Source: Halanaerobacter jeridensis
GTDB taxonomy: Bacteria > Bacillota > Halanaerobiia > Halobacteroidales > Halobacteroidaceae
Reading direction: 5' to 3'
Length of the DNA: 64,000 nt
NCBI RefSeq assembly: GCF_016908315.1
Contig: NZ_JAFBDQ010000003.1
Location: forward strand, 124,001 to 188,000
Shown: piece by piece, positions 50,232 through 58,413 of the stretch
How positions within the stretch are numbered: the first letter of the stretch is position 1
Layout: every line of letters starts with the position of its first letter
Made by a program: the position numbers and the translations under genes
Notes under the pieces: generated by a model
Seen by the model: only the letters and a program-made list of their open reading frames with translations
What the model was told of the DNA's origin: nothing
The model's database searches: none

Positions 50232-51488
50232 TTAATTTCTTAAAGCTTCAGTTGGATTTAAATCAGCTGCTTTTTTAGCTGGAATCACTGCTGTAATTGT
50301 AGTAACTATCACTCCTAGTATAAAAGAAAAGATTAAATTACTCATCTTAAATTGAGGATAGAAGATAGGGCGCATTAATAATTCTGCTTCCATATCAGCT
50401 AAGGCAGCTGAATAATCAATTCCTACAATCGATAAAATTTTAGTAGCTATTCCCCCTCCTATCACCCCTAAAAAACTACCGACTACTCCTAACACCAATC
50501 CTTCTAATATAAATAAAATTAAAATTTCTCGGCTTTTCAATCCTAAGGCACTTAACATCCCAATTTCAGATCTTCGCTCTTTAACTATCATTAACAAAGT
50601 ATTAATTACTACTAAACAGGCTAATAATATTACAAAAATATAAATCAAATTATAGATTTTTCTACCTATCTGCAGATACTGAATTATACTATTGCCTTGA
50701 TCCCAACGCTTTAAGAGATAATCATCAGCAACTCCTTGAGATTGAAATAATCTTTTCAAATCAGGCATAACCTTTGCTACCTTCCTATAATTATTAGTTT
50801 CAACTAATAATTCTGTCGCTTGATCAGGCAAAACAAGCATCTTCTGGGCTTGACTTAAAGGTAAATAAAAACTCTTTTCATCTAACAACTTAAAACCACT
50901 ATCTAATTCACCTACTATTTTAACAGTACTGCCTTTAAAAGACCCCCAAGAAGTAGTATAAACTATTGTTAACTTATCTCCTACTTGAGCATCTAACTTT
51001 GTTAACAAATCTGTTCCTACTGCTATTTCTTTATTACCTTCTTTAATCATTCGCCCTGCAACTAAATAGTCTTCAATATCAGTAAAATTCACTTCTTTAG
51101 TAGGATTGACTCCCCAACCCATCATTGTAATCAATTTATTTTTAGTACTCACAGCAGCTCCAAATTTAATGCGAGGAATAGTCTCTTTAATTTCTGACAA
51201 CTCTTTTATCTGTTGCTGCATTTTTTCAATACCTTCATTTTCAAATCCTTTGACCGGATAATTTAAAGAAAGCAGTCTCTGTTTCTGTTCATATTTTTCC
51301 CTAATCACCTTAACATGACCACTATTATATTGAATATGCAATTCAAACATAGAATCAATCATTCCTAAAACAAATCCTCGTAAAACAACTACCATCATTA
51401 CTGCAAAAGCAATCACAACTATAGAAATTAAAGTCCTTAATTTATTACGAAATAAATTTTTAGCTGCTAATTTACTTAAAAATTTCAT
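50232..51488 (-). CDS. FtsX/MacB-type ABC transporter permease (LolE-like)
   Basis: 418 residues: first helix ~17-40 (NLFRNKLRTLISIVVIAFAVM), a large extracytoplasmic domain (~45-270), and three C-terminal helices (LIYIFVILLACLVVINTLLM, then EIGMLSALGLKSREILILFILEGLVLG with the coupling-helix region, and SNLIFSFILGVIVTTITAVIP). This is the MacB/LolCDE topology, which does not move substrate through the membrane but uses ATP to lift it from the outer leaflet. It follows its paralogue by 14 bp, so the transporter is likely a heterodimer. Confidence 0.92.
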   Translation of the reverse strand: MKFLSKLAAKNLFRNKLRTLISIVVIAFAVMMVVVLRGFVLGMIDSMFELHIQYNSGHVKVIREKYEQKQRLLSLNYPVKGFENEGIEKMQQQIKELSEIKETIPRIKFGAAVSTKNKLITMMGWGVNPTKEVNFTDIEDYLVAGRMIKEGNKEIAVGTDLLTKLDAQVGDKLTIVYTTSWGSFKGSTVKIVGELDSGFKLLDEKSFYLPLSQAQKMLVLPDQATELLVETNNYRKVAKVMPDLKRLFQSQGVADDYLLKRWDQGNSIIQYLQIGRKIYNLIYIFVILLACLVVINTLLMIVKERRSEIGMLSALGLKSREILILFILEGLVLGVVGSFLGVIGGGIATKILSIVGIDYSAALADMEAELLMRPIFYPQFKMSNLIFSFILGVIVTTITAVIPAKKAADLNPTEALRN

Positions 51489-51501
51489 ATTCGCTCCCCC
51501 T

Positions 51502-52737
51502 TTAACTCCGGATTGCCTTTACAGGATCCTTTTTAGCCGCCCAATAAGCCGGAGGAATACTAGCTAAAACCGATAATATAATTCCAGATATAAAAATAAA
51601 TCCAAAATGCCAGGGAGCATAAATACCATATAAATGACCTATGACTGGTAGACCAAAGGTCTGCTCACCTAATAAAGCAGATAAATTAATGCCAACAGTA
51701 GTCAAATAATAAACTCCAACTCCACTTAATAAAAGACCAATTATACCACCTAAAACTCCAATCCCTGCTGCTTCAATCATGAATATTAAAATAATTTCTT
51801 TTTTCTTAAAGCCCAATGCTTTCATCATTCCTATTTCTTTTGTCCGCTCTAAAGCAGATAAAATCACTGTGTTTACAATTCCAATCGCTGCTATAATTAA
51901 AATTATCCCCATCATAAATCCTGTCTCTATATTTTGTGCCTTACTCATAGCAATCACTGATTCTGCTGAATCACGCCAAGAGTGAACAGCTAACTCTTTT
52001 TCTTGCATTATTGTTTGTTTTTTTAATTGCTTTATTGTTTCTTCAACTTCTTCCTCATATTTCAATCTAACTATTACTTGACTGATTTTATTATCTACAT
52101 CTAAAGCATTTTGCGCTATGTTTAAAGGAACATAAACATAATTACTATTAACTTTTGGATTTTGAGTATTAACTAAGGCTACTATCTCTGCATCAATAGT
52201 ATTAAAAGTTTCTTCAGCAGTTTTAACTAATAAAGTTAAATAATCTCCTACTTTAAGTTCCATCAAATCAGCCAATTTTTTACCTAATATAGCTTGATAG
52301 TTACTATCTGTAAAATAACTACCTGCAACTATATACTTTTTTAACTGAAATACTTGCGCAGCTTGATCAATATCTAAACCGTAACCTGTAATAGGTAGCT
52401 CATCTATTCCATTATTTAATTTAGCAGCAAATTTCAGTTGTGGCACTACTGCTTTTACAGTCTGCTGATTTTTGATCTTTTCGCTCAATTTAGATTCCCA
52501 AACAATTAAATTCTCTAACTCTAAATCTTCTCGTTCAGGCCAATACTTTTGCTTTACTACTTGTAGATGCCCTGTTTCTAAATTAATTAAATTATCAAAA
52601 GACATCTGGGTTAAACCTAACATTAAAGAATCAAGAGTCAAATAAACTGCAATGCCAATTGCTAAAATAATAGCAATTGCTATCACTCGTCGTTTATGGC
52701 GGGTTAAATTCCTGAGGGCTAATTTGACTAATAACAT
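51502..52737 (-). CDS. FtsX/MacB-type ABC transporter permease (LolC-like)
   Basis: About 411 residues with the same topology as its neighbour: LALRNLTRHKRRVIAIAIILAIGIAVYL at the N-terminus, an extracytoplasmic domain, and three final helices with ALERTKEIGMMKALGFKKKEI before the second. The two permeases are only distantly alike, as are LolC and LolE. The chosen ATG has GTGGGGTG upstream; a longer start would overlap the ATPase stop. No lipoprotein-signature domain other than these can be named. Confidence 0.9.
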   Translation of the reverse strand: MLLVKLALRNLTRHKRRVIAIAIILAIGIAVYLTLDSLMLGLTQMSFDNLINLETGHLQVVKQKYWPEREDLELENLIVWESKLSEKIKNQQTVKAVVPQLKFAAKLNNGIDELPITGYGLDIDQAAQVFQLKKYIVAGSYFTDSNYQAILGKKLADLMELKVGDYLTLLVKTAEETFNTIDAEIVALVNTQNPKVNSNYVYVPLNIAQNALDVDNKISQVIVRLKYEEEVEETIKQLKKQTIMQEKELAVHSWRDSAESVIAMSKAQNIETGFMMGIILIIAAIGIVNTVILSALERTKEIGMMKALGFKKKEIILIFMIEAAGIGVLGGIIGLLLSGVGVYYLTTVGINLSALLGEQTFGLPVIGHLYGIYAPWHFGFIFISGIILSVLASIPPAYWAAKKDPVKAIRS

Positions 52738-52757
52738 CTTATACACCCCACTAACTT

Positions 52758-53444
52758 TCAACTACTTTTTTCCTCTGCAATTTGACCATCCTTTAAGGTG
52801 ATTATCCTCTGCGCATAATCCCATACTAAAGGGTCATGAGTAGAAAAAATAAAAGTAGTATCTAATTGTTGGTTCATCTCAACCATTACTTCTAATACCT
52901 CTTCACTGGTTTTAGAATCTAAGTTAGCTGTTGGTTCATCGGCTAAAATCAATTTAGGTTCTTTAACTAAAGCCCGAGCAATAGAAACTCGCTGCTGTTG
53001 CCCTCCGGATAATTCCCCCGGGGTATGATGAGCAAAATCTGCTAATCCAACTGCTTCTAAAATATTTTTAACTCTTTTTTCAACCTCTATCTCCTTAATA
53101 TCATCAAACAATCTAAGCGCTAATTCTACATTCTCATAAGCACTTAATACAGGAATCAAATTATATTCTTGAAAAATAAAACCTAAATTATATCTTCTTA
53201 ATAAAGCTAATTCTTCTTTTGATAATTTTTCAATTTCTCGATTATCAAAAAATATTTTCCCTTCTGTAGGAGTATCTAAACAGCCAATCAAATTTAATAG
53301 TGTTGTCTTACCTGAACCCGATGGTCCTACAACTGAAGTAAATTCTCCGCGGTGAATCGTTAAATCAATTCCTCGTAAAGCCGGCACTTCAACTTGGCCC
53401 TGCTGATAGATTTTTTTAATTCCTTTTAATTCTAAGAGGTTCAT
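52758..53444 (-). CDS. LolD/MacB-type ABC transporter ATPase
   Basis: 228 residues: Walker A GPSGSGKTTLLNLIG, Q-loop FIFQEYNLIPVLSAYENVEL, signature LSGGQQQRVSIARAL, Walker B LILADEPTANLD and the switch His in STHDPLVW. The sequence type is that of LolD, MacB ATPase and FtsE. It heads the operon, 20 bp ahead of the first permease, behind a run of eight G that acts as the ribosome site. The chosen ATG starts MNLLELKGIKK, as usual for the family. Confidence 0.93.
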   Translation of the reverse strand: MNLLELKGIKKIYQQGQVEVPALRGIDLTIHRGEFTSVVGPSGSGKTTLLNLIGCLDTPTEGKIFFDNREIEKLSKEELALLRRYNLGFIFQEYNLIPVLSAYENVELALRLFDDIKEIEVEKRVKNILEAVGLADFAHHTPGELSGGQQQRVSIARALVKEPKLILADEPTANLDSKTSEEVLEVMVEMNQQLDTTFIFSTHDPLVWDYAQRIITLKDGQIAEEKSS

Positions 53445-53588
53445 TTCATCCCCCCCCTTTTCTATAATCAATGAAAATAATTCAAAGCAATAATCATAAT
53501 TTTAATTCACCAATGACTCAATAGTCAGTTTATTATAAAAAATACTTCTCAACTTCATTAGTTATTTTTTAATTTCATCAAATATTAT

Positions 53589-54041
53589 TTAACTTAATAA
53601 ATCTCTTAATTGTTCAAGATTATTAGTATTTATTGTCTTAATCCGCTTAATTAGTTTTTGACTTTGAGCATCTAAAGCAGATACCTCTACATTTTTAATC
53701 TTTTGTAATCCTTTAGCTTCATTATTATAAATTTTTTCAATAATATCCTTGTCTTTAGAGCTTAAACCTACTATACTAGAAACTTCCATCATTGCTTTAT
53801 CAATTAGCTCTAATACCCCAAACTTATTTTTAGGTTCAATATTCAAACTTCTCATCCGTGATTTTAATCTTTCAATAATCAACTTATGATCATCTTGAAA
53901 AGCAGCAAGCAACTTTTGAATACTTTCATCATCAATTTTATGCAGTGAACTATTATAAGCTCTAATAGCTAACCTTTCTCCTTCTAGAACCTTATGCAAA
54001 ACAGAAGCAGCTACATGATTTTTTTCTTTCTCATTTGCCAT
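53589..54041 (-). CDS. Four-helix-bundle protein, ferritin-like/DUF2383 type
   Basis: 150 residues, all helical, beginning NHVAASVLHKVLEGERLAIRAYN and continuing with LLAAFQDDHKLIIERL. The spacing of Glu, Asp and His resembles the DUF2383/PA2169 ferritin-like group, but a clean diiron site is not visible in the second half (IIEKIYNNEAKGLQKI). A stress or iron role is a guess. Its leader contains a long hairpin that covers part of the ribosome site. It stands alone between the export operon and the GGDEF remnant. Confidence 0.55.
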   Translation of the reverse strand: MANEKEKNHVAASVLHKVLEGERLAIRAYNSSLHKIDDESIQKLLAAFQDDHKLIIERLKSRMRSLNIEPKNKFGVLELIDKAMMEVSSIVGLSSKDKDIIEKIYNNEAKGLQKIKNVEVSALDAQSQKLIKRIKTINTNNLEQLRDLLS

Positions 54042-54048
54042 TCATCTC

Positions 54049-54111
54049 TCCTGCTTATAAATCCTCTGCATAACTATACATGATTATGTATAGCCTTTGC
54101 AATAAGCAGGA
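54049..54111 (-). promoter_or_regulatory. Leader hairpin covering the ribosome site of the ferritin-like gene
   Basis: A 10-bp outer stem (TCCTGCTTAT with ATAAGCAGGA) and an inner 8-bp stem (CTATACAT/ATGTATAG, GATT loop). The 3' arm on the minus strand contains AGGA of the AGGAGAG ribosome site, 6 nt before the ATG. Folding would hinder translation, so this may be a riboregulator or thermometer-type element. No known class fits. Confidence 0.45.
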
Positions 54112-54252
54112 TTTTCACCACCTTTCTTTTTAATATTTCTATTTCAGATATACTGAAGTATTTCATCACAACCTAGATATAGTATGCCATATATCTAAGA
54201 GAGTTATTTATATTAATTTAAATATGTTTAAACAATTGTTCTAACCTTTTAC
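54112..54252. other. AT-rich intergenic stretch
   Basis: Between the leader hairpin of the ferritin-like gene and the GGDEF remnant. No ORF or RNA gene was recognised; it should hold the promoter of the ferritin-like gene. Confidence 0.4.
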
Positions 54253-54438
54253 CTAAAGCCAATCATATTTTTTTAATTCTATTAAACTTTCCTCTAACCT
54301 TTTTTTAATATGATTTTTGTTACCTACACCAGTTAAATCGTCGATGAAAAGTTTAGTTTCTAAATCTTTATATCGCTGTAATAAGGATATATAATCGGAA
54401 TTATTACTAAACACCTCTACTGTTCCAATTACTGCTCC
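54253..54438 (-). pseudogene. Remnant of a PAS-GGDEF diguanylate cyclase gene
   Basis: The minus strand right after the Pus10 stop reads GAVIGTVEVFSNNSDYISL, then LLQRYKDLETKLFIDDLTGV, then GNKNHIKKRLEESLIELKK and a stop after YDWL. This is the PAS end and the start of a GGDEF domain (the usual DxLTGxxNR entry). The active-site loop and the rest are gone, and there is no start codon or ribosome site. Two intact GGDEF genes lie about 1.3 kb and 4 kb away, but the fragment is PAS-linked and not a copy of them. Confidence 0.75.
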
Positions 54439-55610
54439 TAATTATCAATACTAATTACATCTAATCTTTCACATTCAGCTTGACAATCTAATAATTCAGC
54501 TACACTAGGTTGAGTTCGTCCATTGTCTCCAGATATTAGTTCTTTAATATAAGCTCCTGCTTCTGTCTTAATAATTAATTCAATTTTATGAGAAGTAATC
54601 ACTTCTGCTAATACTTGATAAATTTCTCGCTTACGAAGTCTATCACCTCTATTTTTAAGAACACGACTAGGGGTCTCTTGTTCTACTAAGCCCTTCAATT
54701 TTTCTAATTCAAGCACATCATTAGCGCTTAGGTCATCATCTATATGAACTATAGCTTTATATGTTTTATCTGCTTTTCTATTTTTAATCACTTCTTTTTT
54801 ATCAGGTGTCACGAATTTTAAATTAAAGATTTCAACCTGATCTTGACTTTGATTGACAACAGTAGTTAATTTTTCAAGGTCAACAGTTCTTCGTTTAGGT
54901 TCCATTAATTCTAAAATAAACTCTCGTTTAGCAAAACATCTTACATTCAAATCTTCTCTACCTGCCCCATGAAACTTCGTTTCTACAGCATCAAATTCAT
55001 TTAAAAAAGGAGTCTGTAATACCTGCTGCACTGAATTTTCTGAATAATTCCAAATAGTTTGAGAAATATCCCGCACATATTTATTATATTGGCCATAGAC
55101 CAATACCGAACTAAGATACAATTCTACCTCATCACTAGGAATATCAACTACTGCTTGAATATCAGGACGTTCTAAATCAGAATCAACATTTAATCTCCGC
55201 ATTATTCTCTTAGCTAATAAACGGTTGAACTCTGTTTTCAACGGTTCCGCATACTGCTTCCCATAATCTTCCCATAATTCTTTTTCTTTCTTTTTTACGG
55301 ACTCAGGGGGTCTAGTTCCTACTAAAATAGTATTAAATTGATATTCCTCTAATCTATCTATCATTAATTTAGTATATTTATTTAATTCATTAAACAACCC
55401 TTGACATAAATAACACTCTCCACCAACAGACAAATTCCCTGCTAAATTATCACGTTTAAAGCTCTCTTGGCTTAAATCATTAATATTTCTAAGTAAATAA
55501 CCACGTTCATAATTTTCTAAACCACTTCCTAATTGAGCAAATTGTCTACCTAAACAATGATTACACAAATCTTCAGCTAATAATTCTTGACGTTGATACT
55601 CTAAATCCAT
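54438..55610 (-). CDS. pus10: Archaeal-type tRNA pseudouridine synthase Pus10
   Basis: 390 residues. The N-terminal part has two CxxC pairs (LCNHCLGRQFAQLG and CYLCQGLF) of the Pus10 zinc/THUMP-like region. The catalytic part shows FHGAGREDLNVR, with the catalytic Asp, then MEPKRR, and the closing AGAYIKELISGDNGRTQPSV...CERLDVISID. This is the Pus10 of archaea and eukaryotes, which makes pseudouridine at tRNA positions 54 and/or 55. Bacteria normally use TruB for 55, and Pus10 is rare among them, so transfer from an archaeon is likely. The length is near that of archaeal Pus10. AAGGTGGGA precedes the ATG. Confidence 0.92.
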   Translation of the reverse strand: MDLEYQRQELLAEDLCNHCLGRQFAQLGSGLENYERGYLLRNINDLSQESFKRDNLAGNLSVGGECYLCQGLFNELNKYTKLMIDRLEEYQFNTILVGTRPPESVKKKEKELWEDYGKQYAEPLKTEFNRLLAKRIMRRLNVDSDLERPDIQAVVDIPSDEVELYLSSVLVYGQYNKYVRDISQTIWNYSENSVQQVLQTPFLNEFDAVETKFHGAGREDLNVRCFAKREFILELMEPKRRTVDLEKLTTVVNQSQDQVEIFNLKFVTPDKKEVIKNRKADKTYKAIVHIDDDLSANDVLELEKLKGLVEQETPSRVLKNRGDRLRKREIYQVLAEVITSHKIELIIKTEAGAYIKELISGDNGRTQPSVAELLDCQAECERLDVISIDN

Positions 55611-55692
55611 ATTCTATTCCCACCTTTATAAAACAAACTTTCTTTATCATATGAAGTGAGACTAATTTATATTCTTTAAACACCAGTTAGAA

Positions 55693-58350
55693 TTAATTAA
55701 GACAAAATTGATCTTTCCCCTTTTCTTTAGCTTTATATAAGGCTTTATCAGCTTCTTCAATTAATTCTTTTTTAGTCTTATCTTTTTCATAAATACTACC
55801 ACCAATACTAATAGTGATTTGAAAAATCTGCCCCCCATAATCTATTTTCATCTCTCGAATTTGAGAAGTAACCCGCTGCCCTAACTTCTTTACCTCTTTT
55901 CTAGTGACATCAGATAAGATAATAACAAATTCTTCTCCTCCATATCTAGCTAATAAATCTCCTGTTCTAGTTAAACTTTTTAATTTGACAGCTAACTCTC
56001 TTAAAATCTGATCTCCAGCCTGATGACCATATTGGTCATTAAAATACTTGAAATTATCGATATCTAATAATAATAGACCAAAATTAGAATTCTTTTCTTC
56101 TAATGATTTGATTTTATTTGCTAACTGTTTTTGAAAATAACTATGATTATATAATTTTGTTAAACCATCTTGAACTGCTAGCTCTTCCATTTCTTCATAC
56201 ATTCTAGCATTTTCAATTCCAATAGCTACTTGATTAGATAAAATATTGATGAACTTTTTATCTTCAGTTTGAAAGATAGAATTAGATTGAGTATGCCCTG
56301 AAAATATAACCCCAATACATTCGTCTCTAATATTAATAGGTACAGTTAAAGCTGATTTCAAACATATCTCTTCACAATCAATAAACTTAGCAGAAATATT
56401 ATTCATGATTATTGTTTGATTATCTTTTATTGTTTCAAAACCACTATTTTGAGCACACTCAAACAATTTACTTTCACTTTCTAAACCTGACTGTGCTGCT
56501 AATTCTAATTCACCATCTTCCAATAAAAACAATCCAACTACAGCAACTCCCATTGTCCCTTTAATTACATCTATTGCTAACTCAAACACTTCTTCTAAAT
56601 TTAGAGTAGAATTGATTTGACTACTAGTTTGCTGCAAAATACTAAGTTCTGCTAAATTACGCTCCATATGTTCAAAAGTATTGGCTTTTTCAATAGCTAA
56701 CGGAGCTTGATTAATTAATGGTTCAATTAATAATTTATCTTTAGCATTGAAAAAGTTTGCCTGAGGATGCAGAAAAAAGATTACTGCTGTAGTATTATTA
56801 GTACTAATTGGAGCTAATAATGCAGATTTATATTGTAGCTGTGATAGTAAAAATCCTTGTTGCTGATTATAAACAATTATTTTTTGCTCTGTTTTATTTA
56901 ACTCATTAATCTGAAACTGAGTTAAAATTTTATTTAATTTTTTCTCTTCTGCATGAGAAAAACCAGTTAAAACAGTAGTTTCAAAGTTATCTTCAGAGTC
57001 TAAAATAAAAGCTCCGTGCTCAACCTTTAATTGTTCACACCCAATTTCTATTATAGCTTGACCTGTTTCAGATAAATTCAAATTTTTATTAACTTCTTCA
57101 TTTAATTTCTTTAATTCTTTATTTCTTGCTTCTAATTCATCAGTCATACTTTGAGCCAAATTTGCTAAAGCTTTAATAGTTCGATAATGCCATTTATCAT
57201 CTAAATCAAGTTCTTGCTCCCTTAATTTATCATTAGTCTCTGAAGTACCCTCTGATAGTGCAAGAACAGTAGTTGTTTTATTGAAAAAATAATTTTTCCT
57301 CTCTTTGTGATAAAATTCACCAAAAGTAAAAAAACCAGCTGTTGGGGCTTCAGCTTGCAAAGGAGTAAACTCTAGTTCAATATCTTCTCCTAATAAACTA
57401 GCTCTCGAAACACAAGAATAGATATAAACTCCATCTAAAGATTGCTTTGTTAACTTATTTAAATCATTAGTTCCATTTTGCAAAATCATTTTAGGGTTTC
57501 CATAGCCAAATTTGACCTCTTCTCCTTCATGAATCTCACCCGTAAAAGCTAAAGAATTATTTTCTTTACTTATCGCTCCTCTGACAATTAATACCCCATC
57601 TCTATTTAATACAATTGGAAATTCCATTTCAGCGCTTTGAGGTAAATTAGCAGCAATTTCCTCTCCTAAATAACGTTTATAAACCTCATCAATATTTTCA
57701 TTATCTAACTCATAAAGTCGATTTCCATCAGCTTTAGTAACCGTCATTGTTTTCCCAATCTGCTGCCAACCAAAACCATAGCCAGTATTTACTGTTAAAT
57801 CTTTATTATTTAAACTAACTCCTACAATCCCCCGATTAGAAATTTCATCAGCTGTAAAAATAAATGTTTGCTGTTCATCATTATTACGTCCAGCTTTTCC
57901 TCCTGCTACTATTACTTCTCGATCGATTTTTTCAATACCACTCAAAACTTTTTCTCCATTAGCATGTATCCCATCAGCAAATAAAATCAAAGCTTTACTC
58001 TTAGTTTTAATAATTCTCTCTCCCAAATTTTGAGCTTGTTGATAATAATCACCGACTGGAAATTTTACTAAAGCCACCTCTAAATCAGTTGTTTTAAACT
58101 GAGAAAAAGAAATGACAGTTGAACCTTTAACTTTTTTTGCATTTACAATTCCTTCAGATGATGTAGCACCAATTATCTTAGCAGCAGGCAACTTAATCTT
58201 TAGTTGCCATAATAATTGCTTAATGTATTTATAATTACAATGGTCAGTAAAAATTTGAATTAATAACTTATCGCTATTATAAATTTTGGATTGTTCAATA
58301 AAATAATATAATTGTTTTTGGTTTTGGTAAAGGATATTAAATACTTCCAT
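55693..58350 (-). CDS. FIST-GAF-GAF-GGDEF diguanylate cyclase
   Basis: 885 residues: FIST_N (~25-220; LPAAKIIGATSSEGIV) and FIST_C (~225-370; GVYIYSCVSRASLLG), a short coiled coil, GAF (~430-555), GAF (~580-715) and GGDEF (~725-885). The active loop is LARYGGEEFVIIL, with RTGD five residues before it, an intact product-inhibition site. FIST domains are predicted small-ligand (amino acid) sensors. It would make c-di-GMP in response to such signals; no EAL or PilZ protein is in the window. The second half is alike to the GAF-GGDEF gene upstream, from which it is separated by a terminator. Confidence 0.92.
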   Translation of the reverse strand: MEVFNILYQNQKQLYYFIEQSKIYNSDKLLIQIFTDHCNYKYIKQLLWQLKIKLPAAKIIGATSSEGIVNAKKVKGSTVISFSQFKTTDLEVALVKFPVGDYYQQAQNLGERIIKTKSKALILFADGIHANGEKVLSGIEKIDREVIVAGGKAGRNNDEQQTFIFTADEISNRGIVGVSLNNKDLTVNTGYGFGWQQIGKTMTVTKADGNRLYELDNENIDEVYKRYLGEEIAANLPQSAEMEFPIVLNRDGVLIVRGAISKENNSLAFTGEIHEGEEVKFGYGNPKMILQNGTNDLNKLTKQSLDGVYIYSCVSRASLLGEDIELEFTPLQAEAPTAGFFTFGEFYHKERKNYFFNKTTTVLALSEGTSETNDKLREQELDLDDKWHYRTIKALANLAQSMTDELEARNKELKKLNEEVNKNLNLSETGQAIIEIGCEQLKVEHGAFILDSEDNFETTVLTGFSHAEEKKLNKILTQFQINELNKTEQKIIVYNQQQGFLLSQLQYKSALLAPISTNNTTAVIFFLHPQANFFNAKDKLLIEPLINQAPLAIEKANTFEHMERNLAELSILQQTSSQINSTLNLEEVFELAIDVIKGTMGVAVVGLFLLEDGELELAAQSGLESESKLFECAQNSGFETIKDNQTIIMNNISAKFIDCEEICLKSALTVPINIRDECIGVIFSGHTQSNSIFQTEDKKFINILSNQVAIGIENARMYEEMEELAVQDGLTKLYNHSYFQKQLANKIKSLEEKNSNFGLLLLDIDNFKYFNDQYGHQAGDQILRELAVKLKSLTRTGDLLARYGGEEFVIILSDVTRKEVKKLGQRVTSQIREMKIDYGGQIFQITISIGGSIYEKDKTKKELIEEADKALYKAKEKGKDQFCLN

Positions 58351-58369
58351 AACTTGGTCTCATCTCCTT

Positions 58370-58403
58370 AAAAAAATAAGAACTGACTAAAGCCAGTTCT
58401 TAT
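58370..58403 (-). terminator. Terminator between the two GGDEF genes
   Basis: Minus-strand stem ATAAGAACTGG/TCAGTTCTTAT followed by TTTTTTT. Confidence 0.85.
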
Positions 58404-58413
58404 CAGATACATT

